Source: Austropuccinia psidii | Taxonomy: Eukaryota; Basidiomycota; Pucciniomycetes; Pucciniales; Sphaerophragmiaceae | Direction of reading: 5' to 3' | Assembly (NCBI GenBank): GCA_023105745.1 | Contig: JALGQZ010000011.1 | Span: 30,316,612 to 30,380,611, forward strand | DNA length: 64,000 bases | Shown: positions 34,502-48,367 of the stretch, in pieces | Layout of the letters: each line of letters opens with the position of its first letter | Numbering within the stretch: the first letter of the stretch is position 1 | The notes under the pieces: model-generated | What the model saw: the letters and a program-made list of their open reading frames with translations, nothing else | Databases searched by the model: none | What the model was told of the DNA's origin: nothing | Translations under genes and position numbers: made by a program

Positions 34502-36406
34502 TGTAAGGTGTGTCTATGAAACTGTTAATAATATTACTATTACTCAGCAGTACTATGACTGTTCTTATGAAATATAATAATGAAAAATTATTCTAACCAC
34601 AATTAAATGATGAAATAATTATTTCTTTTATGTGTTATACACTACTAGTGATGATAACAGTAAGCAGTAATTGTCTACAAGAATCAATTACAAGAATAAT
34701 TTAATAATGAAAACTTCTTTTATCAAAATAATAGAATTATTTTAATATATAATTATATTTTACAAGAATAATTATAAAGATAATTCTTGAAGAAAACTAT
34801 GACTAGAGAGAAACCTTAAGAATTGATATAAATTACTCACTATTAATCCAATGAACCTTTTACATGATAATACTAGAGAAATTTGATGTGGAATTGTGGA
34901 TTTAATGGATCAAAATTGATTTATAACAGTATTGAAACAAATTATAGTTGATTTATATGATTTCAGGTATTTCTGATTTATTTCTGAAAGAATTAAACAC
35001 TTAAGAAATAGTTCTAACTAATACTTACTTGTTTGGTAATAAAGGTATAATATAATAATGTGATGATTCTCTGGAAAAACAGCAAGAGGAGGCCTCTTTT
35101 AAGTCTAAGAAAGCTCACAGAGGTGTGCCATGGAGAAAACTGAAAAACCAGTGAGTGAGAAAACAATAAACGTTTTTGGATTATTGATTGAATCATTTGT
35201 TGTCACGTAAGATTATCATAATTACTTAATTGAGACTTCTACATGACTACCAACCCATTTATGGTTAAGAATAAAAGGAGTAAAAACTCTAAGTCTTCTT
35301 TTATTTCGAAATAATCCTTGATTTCAGAAAGTTATCAATTTTATTGGAAATTTCATCAAAGAATATATTTTCTGTAAAATTATAAAGATTCTGTGTTTCA
35401 CGTGGAATCATCAAGAATAGACTGTAAGTACAACTTGTAATTTTACATATGAAAGTATAATTCTTTTTTGTTTATATATGAACTGTACAGCTCTCATTAA
35501 GTCCTGAAAGTTTCAGAAAGATTCATTAAGAGTTGTATTTTTAATGAATTTTTGAGGTTTTTACCTTAATTCCATGTAAAATTGCAAATAGCACTATATG
35601 GCTGGTTGCTATGAGGTAAATCAATGGATACTAGTCCAAAAAGGGCTTTCATTACTCTTTTGGGGCTTATCTATGGTAAGTCATTAAGAATTGACATGGT
35701 TACAGGAGTCTAAGTTTTCCTTTACCTCCTTGGCATGTCAAAATAGCAGGTTATTTACTATTTTCTTATAATTTACTGTAGTTGTAACATGGTAACCAAG
35801 TTCGTAAAAGGCTTCAGCTTACTAATTGGGCCAAGATCATCCATGGATTCAAGCTTTGGAACTGTCCATGCCTCAGAGGCCTCAGAAGTTGGGTACTCTG
35901 GCTCTCTTTGATTTCTTTTGTCCCCCTTGCCTATTTTTTACAACAAAATAGAATTTTAACCTTAAAGTGAGATATCCACTATGGGTGTACCAAAGGTGAA
36001 TGTAAGAATACCATAATACTAAGTGCTCAAAACATGAATAAAACTATTCTTAGTGTGTATGTAGCATGGGATTTCTCACCTTCCCATTATTTTGGCATGA
36101 AATAGAGAAAACAAATTTCACAGATCTTTAAGTGGTTTTGAATTATTTTCCATATTACCACCTCAAAGAGTTGATTCGAGCTCATTAAATGTATGGAGCT
36201 ACCCTAGGTGAGCTTTCGTGTAGAATCCAAATCTGGCCTTAAATCTATGGATTTACTTACTGAATAAAAAGTTATTCATCTTTTCTGAAATCAAAAATGA
36301 TGAGTTTTGAATATATGCATACCTTATCGGTTATGAATATTTCAGAATCTATTTCCAACATAATCGTGGAATTTTTGGGTATGTAAAATATACCTCAAGG
36401 CTCACA
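34502..36406 (-). repeat. Element B 3' LTR (left side)
   Basis: 1905 bp; on the minus strand TGTGAGCCTTGAGGTATATTTTACATACCC ... CACACCTTACA. Next to it inside the element is the complement of a GGTGGGAGGGAA purine tract (36407-36418). Most CpG sites that C retains are TpG or CpA here. Confidence 0.93.
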
Positions 36407-36538
36407 TTCCCTCCCACCAAAAAATAAAATTTTACTACAATCTTATTAATGGTATAAAGAAGAAAAAGGCCCCAAAGGGGCTTAAAGTCCACTGGCCAAC
36501 CTCTTTCCATTACTCAGATCATGTAATTGAAAGCACAT

Positions 36539-37990
36539 TTATAGACACATCAAGGCTTGTGGCCTTCTTTCATGTCTAAATCTTCTTAAGAGCTTATCTG
36601 AGTCAGCTATTTCTGATTCTGTCAGCCATTCATCTTCATGTACTGGATTTCTATATCTGACTAGATATTCCCTTTGGGTTTTACCCCTAAGTCTCCTTTC
36701 TTTAATGAATTTCTTTATCTTCTTGTATTCATCCTGTTCCACTGGTGGTACAGTCAAAGGAGTTGGGTTCCTTAAAGGAAACAATTCTTTGGCAGTTGGT
36801 TGATAAGGTTTTATCAGGCTGACTGCAAAGCTGGGGTGTTTATTATCCAATTAACCACTTAATTCCACTTGAACTGCATTGCTTCCATGTAAGGCAACAC
36901 TAACAAAAGGTCCTACATAATAATCTTTAAGTTTCTTTGGCCTTTGATATTATTAAAATTTAAGGTTTAAACTAGAATTAAGTCCCCTACTTTAAAGGCT
37001 GGCACTTTGTGACTCTTGTCCCACTTCTCTTTAGCATATTCAAAAGCATCATTCATACTTTGTTTTGCATGATTTTTTACTTTATCAAGCATTACTTTGA
37101 AACTGCAAGCTTTACGTTGACTTTAAATAAAGTATTTCCTCAGTGTATCTTCTGGGAGTCTTGCATTCCATCCTTTCTCTAACATAGCAGGAGTTTGACC
37201 TGTGGAAGAATGGACTGATGTCTTATATGCTAATTCTCAAGCTGGTATAAGAGTTCACAATTCATGGGTCAAGCCATCTGAATCTTTGAATTCTAACCCA
37301 TAAGCACAAAATCTCCTGATCATATCTTCTAAAGTTTGAATCATTCTTTCCACTCGCTCAACTGTTTGAGGGTGATATGCCGTAGAGAATGATAACTTAG
37401 TCCCAAACAATCTATGAACATTCGTCCAAAGTGCAGATTTGAATTTGGGATCTCTGTCACTTATGATATTCTTGAATAGTCCTGTATGAGAAATAGCTCT
37501 ACTCCATAGAAGAAGAGCTGTATCAATAGCTGTGTCATCTTTATTACATGGTAAGAATATGGGAGTCTTACTATATCTGTCCACAATGACTAAACAAGAA
37601 TTATAACTTCTGTCAACACTTGGAGAAAGTGCTGTGACCCAATCCATGTGAGCAACTTCCCAAAGGGATTTTGGTTCTTGAATATGGATTATACGTCCAA
37701 ATTTCCTTCCTGTACTCCTGTTTTCTTTTTGACATCTGTCACAGGTATGGCAATATTCAATGGTCTCTTTTCTCTAAGATGGCCACCATGCACAGGTCTT
37801 CACTTTTTCAAGTGTTCTGTCCTCTGACAGGTGTCCAGAGTAGGTGCTATCATGGAATTCATGAAGAATGGTATTGATAAGAAATCTGCTACACAATGTC
37901 ATTACACAATAATGTTTGGTTCTGTGGTAAATAATACCATCAAACAAGTGAAAGCTTCCTTCAGAAAAGGAGTTTTTCCAAACTTCATCC
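36539..37990 (-). pseudogene. pol: Element B integrase and chromodomain-like tail
   Basis: On the minus strand the open pieces 37255-37647 and 36539-36850 are fragments of one integrase. The zinc domain lies upstream (CHTCDRCQKEN, about 37740). The three catalytic acids are still present: MDWVTAL, ISDRDP and RVERMIQTLED. The tail has VSLIKPYQP and KERRLRGK, then REYLVRYRNPVHEDEWL and KLLRRFRHERRP, a degenerate chromodomain. Several stops and shifts separate the pieces. The DGLAER region of relatives reads VERVER here. Confidence 0.88.
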
Positions 37991-38031
37991 AGTGAATTTA
38001 CTAAAGATGTATCTTTGCAGTCTTTCTCTAA

Positions 38032-39651
38032 TCAGGAAGTCAAGATATGGCAATTCTTTTCTTGCTTATAGGATTCCCTGACTTCTTCAAAGAATTCAGT
38101 CCCAATATCAGTGATGTTAATTCCCTCAATTGGAATATGTGGTTCTGCTTCCACAGTTACATAAGCTGGATTATCAGGAGTAATGGCTAATTCCCACCTT
38201 CTAAGTCTATCAGCATTCTTATGAATGTTTTGGGATTTATGAGCTATAGTCATGATTCCTCTATATTCTTGAATGGCTATTTGCCATCTCAACATATGTC
38301 TGTTGGGAGTTTTCATGTTGAGAAGTGATTTCACAGCATTACAGTCAGTTATAACTTCAAAAACATTGCCATCAAGTTAATAGTGTAATTTCCCAAGTGC
38401 CCATACCAAACATAAGCACCTCATTTGGCTTGCACCATATCTGGCTTCCATTGGTTTGATTTGTCTTGAGATGTAGCAAACTTGTCCTTCTGCGGGTTTT
38501 TCATAAATAATTTGGACTTAATGTAGGGCTGCTCCTGATCCATCTCCACATGCATCAATGTACAATTCAAATGGTATATTCCAGTCAGGCATGAGGAGTA
38601 AAGGTGCTTCTGTAAGAGCTTTCCTTATCTTCTCATAAGCTTTAATTCTCTCTTGTGTCATCTCAAATACTGTCTGTTGATCACAGATTCTGTAGAGTGA
38701 CTTGGCTATAATTGCAAAGTCTTTCAAGTGTTGCCTATAATAACTGGCAAATCCTAGAAAAGATATCATTTCTTTCTTATTCTGGGGTATTGGCTGAAGC
38801 AAAATTGCTTCCACTTTATTTTTGTCATTACCCAAGCTTGAACCAGAAACAATATGTCCTAATGCTTTGAGCTCTTCAAAACCAAAGTTGCATTTCTTGA
38901 GTGAAATCTTCATATTCACTTCTGCAACTTTGTGAGGTACTCTTGCAAGTCTTTCAAGGTGCAAAGACCATAAATCAGAACATATGATAATATCATCAAT
39001 ATAAATGATAAGCCATCCTTCAGATGATTCTGTGGGGAAGATGGTATTCATCATTCTTTGGTAATGAGAGGGTGCATTTTTAATACCAAGTGGCATTCTA
39101 AGATATTCATAAATACCACAGTGAGTGATAATTCTAAGTAATTTCTTAGCTTTATGTGTCAAACAATTTTGGTAAAAGCCTTTCAATGCATCCATTGATG
39201 TTATATACTTGGCTTTAGATAATTGGGTCAATGTTTCTTGAATTCTAGGGATTGGATACCTATCTGGAACTGTGTAGATATTCAATGCTCTAAAATATCC
39301 AATCATCCTTGATTTATCATTATTCCAAGCAATAGTAACAGGTGTTGTCACTTCAAATTCTTCATTATGGCCTACCTTCCTTAGTACACCAAGTTGGATC
39401 AACTCTTGGATATGTTTTTTCAAGGCTTCTCTAGCTCTAGGACTGGCTGAATAAGCTGGTCCTCTGAGTACTGGAGGATATAGTCTGTCAATATTAAGAG
39501 TGATATCAACTTCAGGTCCTTTTATAGCACCAAAGGGTTCATTATCAGAGGCAAATGCATTATTATATGTGTATAACACATCAATAAGTTCATGTCTCAT
39601 CTTTGGTGAAAATGATGGATTAATTTGTGCTTCAACAAGTTGATTAGTCAC
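38032..39651 (-). pseudogene. pol: Element B reverse transcriptase and RNase H
   Basis: 377 codons open at 38518-39651 contain YRALN-region RT blocks, [24 protein letters not shown] (38993-39004) and the start of RNase H ([14 protein letters not shown]). A stop (TAA) follows at 38518-38520. The rest of RNase H ([23 protein letters not shown]) is in pieces down to 38032. RT domain positions match C almost residue for residue. Confidence 0.92.
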
Positions 39652-40392
39652 AAATTCTTCCTTATAAGTATCTTTTTAGAAGATACTAGTGATATTTGTT
39701 TTGGAAGATTGGAAAAAGAAAATTTTTTTCTCTTGTTTTCTACAATTGTGAAATATCTATCTTTATGGTTATTGATGTCAATAACATAAATATTCAAGTA
39801 ATAATTTCCAAGAATAATGTGCTGGGATGTGCAATTGTCCATTACTACAATCTCAGTCTCCATTCTAATACTTCCTGCTGGGTGTTAAAATACAAGATTA
39901 GTGTCTAATATACACAAAGGGTACATATTATTACTGGAACTACTGAATTGTACATCCTATATTGGTAATATATGATTTTTCCATCCAGGGAGTATGGTTT
40001 CAAGATAATCTTTGCTCAAAAAAGTACAAAATGCCCCTGTATCAAAATTTACTTTGGCTTCAATATCATTCATCAAAACCGATGTGATACAAGACCCTCC
40101 AGCATCCTTTAGCTCTAGCAGGTTTGGTTTTACACATTATGGAAGCTTGGATATTGATCAGGTTATGACAGTCCTCACTGTACTGTGGCAAGTGAGTATG
40201 GATTTCTGTGACCTCAAAGAAAGCTGTAAGGTTTTCAATGGGATAGTCCTCTACTGGTGTATCCTCAGAGACTGCAGAATCTAGGTCAGATTCTTCTTTC
40301 TCTTCATTGCACTGAAATTCTCCAATGACTTGAAATTCATTAATTTTTGTGTCTTTGGTGGATTGTTGCCTAAATGTGAAGTGCTTCCACAT
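39652..40392 (-). pseudogene. pol: Element B protease and acidic linker
   Basis: The acidic linker (EEKEESDLDSAVSEDTPVEDYP, open at 40066-40392 in another frame than Gag) is followed by the protease active site DTGAFCTF (about 40040-40060) and the [15 protein letters not shown] block (39648-39863). Several frame changes and stops separate these parts. The homologous segment of C is intact apart from stops. Confidence 0.82.
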
Positions 40393-41630
40393 TTATGACA
40401 CTTCAAGACCGGTCTTTCAGGTTTTCTGTCCTCTCTGGGAATCTTTGGGACCATTTTGGACTCCATAGGGATTTTAGTCCGAGTCTCACCAATTCTAGCT
40501 CTATTAATGATATATTCCATTGCATTGATGTAATCTTCTGTTTAACAGGGTTCTACACATCTGCACTTGATAGCATGTTCCAGCTCTCCTCCACATTTTC
40601 TTAATATTTTCATATTAATCATGGTGTCAGACATATCTGGGTGTAAAGCAGATAATCTGTCTTTCTGCTTGAAGAACGAAGTAAGTGGTTTATCCTTTTC
40701 TGAGTTAAGAATGGCACTTTCAAAAGCATTTCCCATCTTAAACCTCCAAGAATTACTGGCCCATTTGGTAATCATTTCAGATTTCCACCAAGACCAATCA
40801 TGTTTTTCATGATCTTGTCTCATCTTCTAATACCATTTCTTTGCAGGTCTGGTAAACGGAGAGTGTAATTTTCCCACTATAATCTCCTCAGGTATGCGAA
40901 AATATTCTTGCAACATATCAATAGCTCTGATGAACTCAATATGGCTATATTCTCCTTCACCAGAGAATGTTGGCTATTCTTCCAATTTGGGAAGATCTTT
41001 TGCAGAGATAACATTTTCTCCTACGAATGGGGTCAAACTTCCCTTAACAGAAAGTTTTTCTTCAGTCAAAGGTGTAGAATGTCTTGGAATATGTGCTTCA
41101 TAATTCTTATGAATTTGTTCTACATTTGCAATGATTTCATTTTTTAACTTCTGCCTTTCACTGTCACTTTTTGCCAAATGTATGGCATACTGATTGGTAT
41201 TTTTAGTTATTTCCAAGACATGGTCTTTCAGAATTCTAAGTTGATCATTAATGTTTAATATGGAAAGATCTTCCATTTCTTCATTTTGAACTTGACATTT
41301 ACTCTGAATTCTGGCACATGTATTGGTAATTGAATCAAGTCTGACATTTGTTAATTGATACCACTCAGTATACTTTTTGTCATTTCTCTTCAATTCTCTC
41401 ATGTCCAATATAATTTTGTTTAACTTTGCATCGAATTGGCAAAGTTCTACAGCAATACTAGATTTAACAAAGTGTATTTCATCTATTATTTGGGTGTAAA
41501 AGTCCTGTTCATCCTTTCCTGCTCTTTGGCTGTGAATTCCATAAGAGTTCTGGCTATATTGAAGACACTGTCCACTGCTGAAGGCTCCAATCTGGGAATC
41601 CTGTAGTCTTGTGGGTAAGATCTGTGCCAA
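40281..41630 (-). pseudogene. gag: Element B ORF2, Gag core and zinc knuckle
   Basis: One frame read leftwards from 41630 with stops at 40974-40976 (a Trp codon to TAG in EEWPTFSGEGEY), near 40825 and near 40540. It contains the helical region, the Gag core (DWSWWKSEMITKWA, NSWRFKMGNAFESAI, ILRKCGGELEHAIK) and a zinc knuckle in which the last Cys is lost (CHKCGSTSHLGNN). The first part overlaps ORF1 in the -1 frame, as in A and C. Confidence 0.87.
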
Positions 41631-42261
41631 TTGGCTTTGCCTTTTACCTTCCCTTGATGGTTCTGGGGACCATTCTGCTTCTTCTGAGGTCCTTTGGGCT
41701 TGTCCTTGGACACTTCTGGAGTTGGTTTGGAGCTGGTAGATTCTACTGGGCCTTCTGTCTCCAAAGCTGGAGTCATTTACAACTCCTTCTTCTGTTCTAT
41801 GGATAAAAGATTTGGTTCTTCAAGCAATTCTTTATCTTTTTGACTTTGTGTTTGAAAGACAATGGTCTCCAACCTCCTAAGAGTTCTATGGTCTTCTCCT
41901 GACCCAGAAAGCTCTTCATGTGTGAGTAGGAGTTCAGGCCCCCTTCCAAAGGCTTGGGCATATTTCCCACTCCTCTTCTTTGGCTGCTCTGAACAAATTT
42001 TAGTATTGACATTGATAAATTTCTATTGCTGAAACTTGAAAGTGGTTCATCCCTTGAAGTATTATCATGAATCAGTCCAGATTCAGAATTCAAGTCAAAA
42101 TTTGTGGGTACAGACCTTGGGGAATGGAGGGAAACTCTGGCATCCTCCATATGTGTCTTTCTTGAGGAAGATTGGACTATTCTGGATTTGGTCTTTCCTC
42201 TTCCTTCTCCACATCCATCTGGTTGGACTGAATAGCTGCTTCTATTTCTAGTATGGACCAT
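41486..42261 (-). pseudogene. Element B ORF1, split by a frame change
   Basis: Starts at ATG 42261 (minus strand) in the conserved context TTGACGTGAAAATGG, with MVHTRNRSSYSVQ. It is open to 41797, then shifts by one base and continues 41776-41486 with STSSKPTPE, KGPQKKQ and the conserved end SVFNIARTLMEFTAKEQERMNRTF before a stop. The protein is basic, Ser/Lys/Gln-rich and of unknown function, homologous to ORF1 of C throughout. Confidence 0.75.
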
Positions 42262-42311
42262 TTTCACGTCAATTCAAGATAAAATAAGAATTGGAAATAC
42301 AAAACACACAC

Positions 42312-42470
42312 CTTTGGGTGGTTGTTGGGATTGTTCTGTCTTAAATAAAGTGCCTCTCTTAGCAATTTGCACTTCAATACTGTCTTCATATTCTGCTTCT
42401 GAAGATTCTGGACTAGTAATGTATCTTTTACTGAGTCTTTTTCCAGCTGCACAGTATTTGATTGAAGACA
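42312..42470 (-). CDS. Candidate conserved mini-exon of element B (53 codons)
   Basis: Minus-strand open segment starting TGTCTTCA after CTTTCTCTAG and ending AAAG before GTGTGTG. It is 159 nt, the same length as in C. Residues such as LSKRYITSPESSEAE and DSIEVQIAKRGTLF are nearly identical to C (53000-53158). See element A for the splice question: no frame-preserving join to ORF1 is obvious at the nearest AG. Confidence 0.45.
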
Positions 42471-42855
42471 CTAGAGAAAGAATTGATAAAAGAAAATTAT
42501 TTTTTATTCTTTTGCAATAATTTCAAATTTTTTTATAAATTTTGATTTTTTAATATCAAAAAGAATTAATCCTTTTAAAGAAAAGAAATTAAAATTCAAG
42601 ATTTTGAATCAATATCAATTCTGAGCAACTCAAATAAAAATTCTATAAGTTTTTGGATTTGAAAAAGCCACATGTAAAAACACTATAAAATTAAACCAAA
42701 TTCCTCAATGAAAAGATTTTAAGACAATTTCAAAAATAAAAATAATTTTAACTTTAAATTGAAAGAAAACAAATCTATTAAATTAATATATTCTAGAACT
42801 TAAAACTATATTAATTAAGGGTACAAGGTTCAAAAAACATGGCAAGGCCCCCAAA

Positions 42856-44777
42856 TGTAAGTTGTGTCTATGAAACTGTTGATAATATGACTATTAATAA
42901 ATAGTGCTATGAATGTTCTTATGAAATATAATAATGAAAAAATATTATAACCAAAATTAAATAATTAAATAATTATTCCTTTTATGTGTTATACACTACT
43001 AGTGATTATAACAGTAAGCAGTGATTGTCTACAAGAATCAATTACAAGAATAATTGGATAATAAAAATGTCTTATATTAAAAAATAGAATTATTTTAATA
43101 TATAATTATCTTTTACAAGAATAATTATAAATATAATTTTTGAATAAAACTATTACTAGAGAAAAACCTTAAGAATCAAGATAAATTTTTAACTATTAAT
43201 CCTATGAACCTTTTATATGATAATGGTAGAGAAATTTGGTGTGGAATTGTGGATTTAATGGATCAAAATTGATTTATAACAGTATTACAGCAAATTATAG
43301 TTGATTTATATAATTTCACGTCTTTCTGATTAATTTCTGAAAGAATGAAACACTTAATAAATAGCTTTAACTAATACTTACTTCTTTGGTAATAAAGGTA
43401 AATATAATAATGTGATGATTCTCTGGCAAAAACAGCAAGAGGAGGCCTCTTTTAAGTCTAAGACAGCTCACAGAGGCATGCCATGGAGCAAACTGAAAAC
43501 CAAGTGAGTGAGAAAACAATAAACCTTTTTGGATTATTGATTGCATCATTTGTTGTCACGTAAGCTTATCATAATTACTTAATTGAGACTTTTACGTGAC
43601 TACCAATCCATTTATGATTAAGAATAAAGGGAGTAAAATCTCTAAATCTTCTTTTCTTCCAAAGGAATAATTGATCTCTCAAAGTTATCAATTTTATTGC
43701 AAATTTCATCACAGAATATATTTTCTGTAAAATTTTAAAGATTTTTTGTTTCATGTGGAATCATCAAAAATAGACTGTAAGTAAAACTTGTAATTTTACA
43801 TATAAAAGTAAAATTCTTTTTTGTTTTTATATGAAATGTACCGTTCTTAATTAGTCCTGAAAGTTTCAGAAAGATTCATCAAGAATCGTATTTTTAATGA
43901 ATTTTTGAGGTTTTTACCTCGATTCTACATAGAATTGCAAATAGCAGTTTATGGCTGGTTGCTATGAGGTAAATCAATGGATACTAGTCCAAAAAGTGTT
44001 TTATTTACTCTTTTGGGGCTTATCCATGGTAAGTAATTAACAATTGACATGGTTACAGGAGTCTAAGTTGCTCTTTACCTCCTTGGCATGTCAAAATAGC
44101 AGGTTATTTGCTATTTTCTTATAATTTACTGTAGTTGTAACATGGTAACTGGGTTCCCAAAAGGTTTCAGTTTACTAATTGGGCCAAGGTCAGCCATGGA
44201 TCCAAGATTTGGAGCTGTCCACCCCTCAGAGGCCTGAGAAGCTGGGTACCCTGGCTCTCTTTGATGTCTTTTGTCCCCCTTGCCTATTTTTTACATCAAA
44301 ATCAAATTTTAACCTTCAAGTGAGCTATCCACTATGGGTTTACCAAAAGTGCATGTAAGAATACCATAATACTAAGTTGTAAAAACATGCATAAAACTAT
44401 TCTTAGTGTGTATGTAGCATGGGATTTCTCACATTTCCATTATTTTGGCATGAAATAGAGAAAAACAAAAATTTTCATGGATCTTTATGTGGTATTGATG
44501 ATGTGGCATTGAAGTATTTTCCATATTACCACCTCAAAGAGTTGATTTGAGCTTATTCACTCTCTGGAGCTACCCTAGGTGGATGTTTGTGTAGAATTCA
44601 AATCTGTTCTTAAGTCCATGGATTTACTTACTCAATAAAAAGTTATTCATCTTCTCTGAATTCAAAAATGATGAATTTTGAAGATATGCATGACTTATGG
44701 GTTATGCATAGTTCCAAATTTATTTTTAAGATAACTGTGGCCTATTTGAGTATGTAAAATATACCTCAAGGTTTACA
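42856..44777 (-). repeat. Element B 5' LTR (right side)
   Basis: 1922 bp. Minus-strand start TGTAAACC at 44777 (expected TGTGAGCC) and end ACAACTTACA at 42856. The primer site TGGGGGCCTTGCCATG (42853 leftwards) adjoins it. Flank AAAAA at 44778-44782. Confidence 0.92.
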
Positions 44778-46467
44778 AAAAAGATATCACTAAACATTTC
44801 CCCACACCATCTAAAAAATGAGTTGAACTCACTTTTGGAATGAATTGCTTGAGAGGTTAAATTACAATTTTATTGTCATAGCTAAGCTTAATACATGAGG
44901 ATTTTTTCTAAAATATTTTCAAATAAAAAACTGTAAGAATTATTCAATTATTCTCTTAATTAAATTATGTATTTACTCTGGCTAGGATCTTGGGGTCTAT
45001 CTCACAGAAAAGCTCAAAAAGGATGTTATCAAATGGTAATTGATATTCTTTAGCTATGAGATTGTTCCAAAATTAGTAGTTAAGATAATTTAAAAAGGGC
45101 TCAACTATAATAATAGGGCTATGATGAATCTTATGAAATCCCTGGCTACACTTATAAATTGGATCATCATATTAAACACTACTGTATTCAGGATTACAGT
45201 TAGATATGGATATATATAAGAGTGTTACTTCTTATCAAATATTCACTATATGAGAGCTCCCATAAACCCAATATTAATTTCTCTTTTGATCATAATACCT
45301 CCTCATATCTTACATTAATGACGTGGTATGTTGTTCACCTTGGAACATGACAAAAACATATAAATTCACACAAATGTGGCTCATTTGTGGTTTCAAAATC
45401 CCATTAAAGTACTGTATTAGGACAGAACATGGGCTTGAGAGCACAAGTTGTGATCTTTACCCCATACAGGGTGAGTATTTTGTTCCACATACCTTCCATA
45501 CATGTTTTTGTGCTTCTTATTTATAATTAACTGTAAATAATGTTTCCGAGGGCCTCTTATTGGCCTTCTAATAATTGATTCAAGTATAATAAGACTTTGA
45601 ATTGGGTCTGCACCTCATAATTCCATTATATTTTCAAATATCACACGAAACTTGAATCATTGAAAGTCTTCCCTTTTCTTAAAAGAAAAAGCTCAAAACC
45701 TCTTCAGAGTGTGGGCCTGACTGATATCCACAAGGGAGGTATGCTCATGACACAGTCTGAATTAAATATGGAAAAACTATACAGTCTTAAAGTACTTTAT
45801 AGTTTTTTATGAGATGTTGAAATTTATTCATATATGATTGCTCTCTATCCCATGATAATTTTTCCTATCTTTTTTAAAAACTTATGAGATCTTGAGACCA
45901 TTATTTGAGTAGCTTTTGAGTCTAATTGTGTAACATCTAGATGAGGTATCTGTGAAATAGTAGGACTGAGAGCTTTGTATGTTCATCAAATTGAAAGAAA
46001 ATAATGAAAACACTTTCAAAACTATCCATTAATGAATCAATGAATTCTATAGTGGCCCATACCTCATAAGAAATAATAGATTCACTAATCTCGGTTGTTT
46101 GGGTATGCAATTGAATACTGTTCTTTCCTTTCTACAAATTCCAAATTTGATTTAGGGAGTAGTTCCATATGGTAGGTGTAATTTACAATGGTAATAACTT
46201 TGGATAAAGAAATTTTTTCTCAAATTTTCTCAATTATCTAAGATGCGTCTGTTGAGCCCCATATATGTGGGAACAGCTTTTTATGGATCGTGAAGCATTT
46301 TCTGTGAGAGGGGATGGCATGTGGGAGCTCCAGATATAGCTCAGGAAATGAGGTTACATATGAAAAAGTAGTTTATTTTTCTTATCATGGAAGGCCCCTT
46401 TAACCAAATATTGGGTCATCAATGTGTAGATATACAATTCCCTGAATTAAGGACATTTTTTGTGTTT
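44778..46467. other. Unidentified AT-rich stretch
   Basis: About 1.7 kb. No confident protein or repeat. A 67-codon frame at 45323-45526 has no recognisable motif. It may be remains of an older element, but I cannot align it to anything else in the window. Confidence 0.45.
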
Positions 46468-48367
46468 TATGAGCCTTGAGGTACATTATAAATACCCAAA
46501 CAGGCCACAAATATCCTAAAACAATTTTTCCAATATGTAAGACTTTTAATTTAGATTTTGTCTCATATGTTATCATTTTTCACAAGTGAAAAGGTGACTA
46601 GACTTTTTTGAGTAAATATTTCCCCTTTTTTAAATACATATTCTAATCCTACTGAAACATTAATCTATGGTCGATCCATGAACTTTACAGCCAAAAAATG
46701 ATTCAATGATGTTTTAAATTGGAAAATGTTTCAGCATATAATCATTGATACAATATGAATAACTTTTGTAGATTCTTGATTTTTGTTGTTTCACATAAAA
46801 AGAATTGTCTTCTGAAGAACATAATATTAGATACACACTGTTATTAGTATTCTTCATGTTTTCAAAACTCAAAAAAGATATAGTTCTTAATTAAGATTTT
46901 ATCAACTAAAACTGAATATAAGTATTGCTTCTAGAATTACTTATTTTCACATTGAAATAGCCAAGGAGGAAAAAAGATGGTGAAGAGAGCCAGCTTGCAT
47001 CAAATTCTGTGTTTTCTGAGGAATATGCAGACCTAGATCTGGTATACTTGGGAGAAAATTACACAATTAATTTAATAGCCCATTTCAGAGAAGTTTTAAT
47101 AATTATAAGTTCCATAAGCTCCATTAATTCATGCGAAAATAGCAATCAAATTGCAATTTTGATATTCCAAGAAAGTAATGAATACTTATGACTCCTATAG
47201 CCAGGTAAATTCCTAATTATTTTTCATGGCAAGACCAAAAGGGATCAACTTAACCCCATTTTTTGCTAGTCTCTGTGGAGTTAAACTGAGGTAAAATGTC
47301 ATAAATTCAGAATAAAAATCTTGATAAGTCACCATGAAAGCTTCAGAGATAATAGAGAGAGTGGTGATACTTTGTTGTAAGAAAAAATCAATACCAATTA
47401 TGTATCTCAATCAAAGGTATCAATTACAGCCCCATTTCAATTCGTCCATGTGAAATACTTAATCTTCAAAAATACCAGAAAATAAAAGCTGAAATTGGAT
47501 TTTAAATGGACTTGATAGTTTTGATAAAAATATGTTCCTTTTTAAATACAAAAATATTGATTTTTTTTAAATCCTTATTTATTAACAATTAATGTGTTGG
47601 TATCCACATAAAATAATATAACTGAGTAATTCAGATAGATTTACATGTAAACTTTGGTGTAATATTCCAAAAAATTGAATTTATTTCTCATTTATTTGAT
47701 TTTATTCTACTCCCTATGAGTCTCTGTGAGATGATTGAAGGTTCAAATTGATACTTTTGTTTCCATTCTCCAAATATGAACCATCATAATTAAGCTGAGT
47801 GATTACATCTTCAATAAGCCCTTATATATTATTTCTAGATTGATTATTAAGTTTTTTACCTCTTTCAAACCATCCAGAAAGATATTTAATGAAGGAATAT
47901 AAGAATTCAAAATATTTTGAGACATACAGCTTTTATATCTTTTATCTTATATCTTATTTGGATTTTTTGAATCCACAAAGTATTCACAAAGAAACTTCTA
48001 TAAACATCCCAAGCCTTTAAGTGGAGTATTGCTCACTTTTCTTTATCAATTGTTGAAGTTTCTTCTCCAAATCTACATGTTCTTATCCAAGAATTAAATG
48101 TAATTACTCTTTTCTTGAAGATATTTATTAATAAAAATTGTTTTATTTTTTTGATAAAGTTTATGATTGAATATTTGTAGTTGATTCTAGTAGAAAATTA
48201 CTGCTACTTTCATATTTCTAGTAGCATATACCAATAAAATTACATTATTAAAAAAATGGGAATATATTTATGATTACAATAATTTTTTGTTATATTTAAA
48301 ATAAGAATATTCATAATAATCTTGATCTATAGTATTAATATTAAAGGCCTCATAGACAGATTGTACA
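46468..48367 (+). repeat. Old degenerate LTR of the A-D superfamily
   Basis: Begins TATGAGCCTTGAGGTACATTATAAATACCCAAACAGGCC (first G to A relative to TGTGAG) and ends CATAGACAGATTGTACA. An internal block GTAGTTGATTCTAGTAGAAAATTACTGC (about 48178) matches the GTAATTGATTCTTGTAGACAATTACT block of C. No target duplication is recognisable, so the ends are approximate. Confidence 0.6.

Larger units (their letters stand above)
34502..44777 (-). mobile_element. Element B: complete but decayed Ty3-type element, minus strand
   Basis: LTRs at 34502-36406 and 42856-44777, with AAAAA on both outer sides (34497-34501, 44778-44782). Reading leftwards from 42855: primer site, mini-exon, ORF1, ORF2 Gag, protease, RT, RNase H, integrase, chromodomain-like tail, purine tract. 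It is a close relative of C in protein and leader but carries many more stops and frame changes, and its two LTRs differ clearly more than those of C. It is therefore an older insertion. Confidence 0.93.

Noticed and set aside
45323..45526. 67-codon frame in unidentified DNA
   Set aside because: No motif, no homologous copy in the window, and a length compatible with chance.
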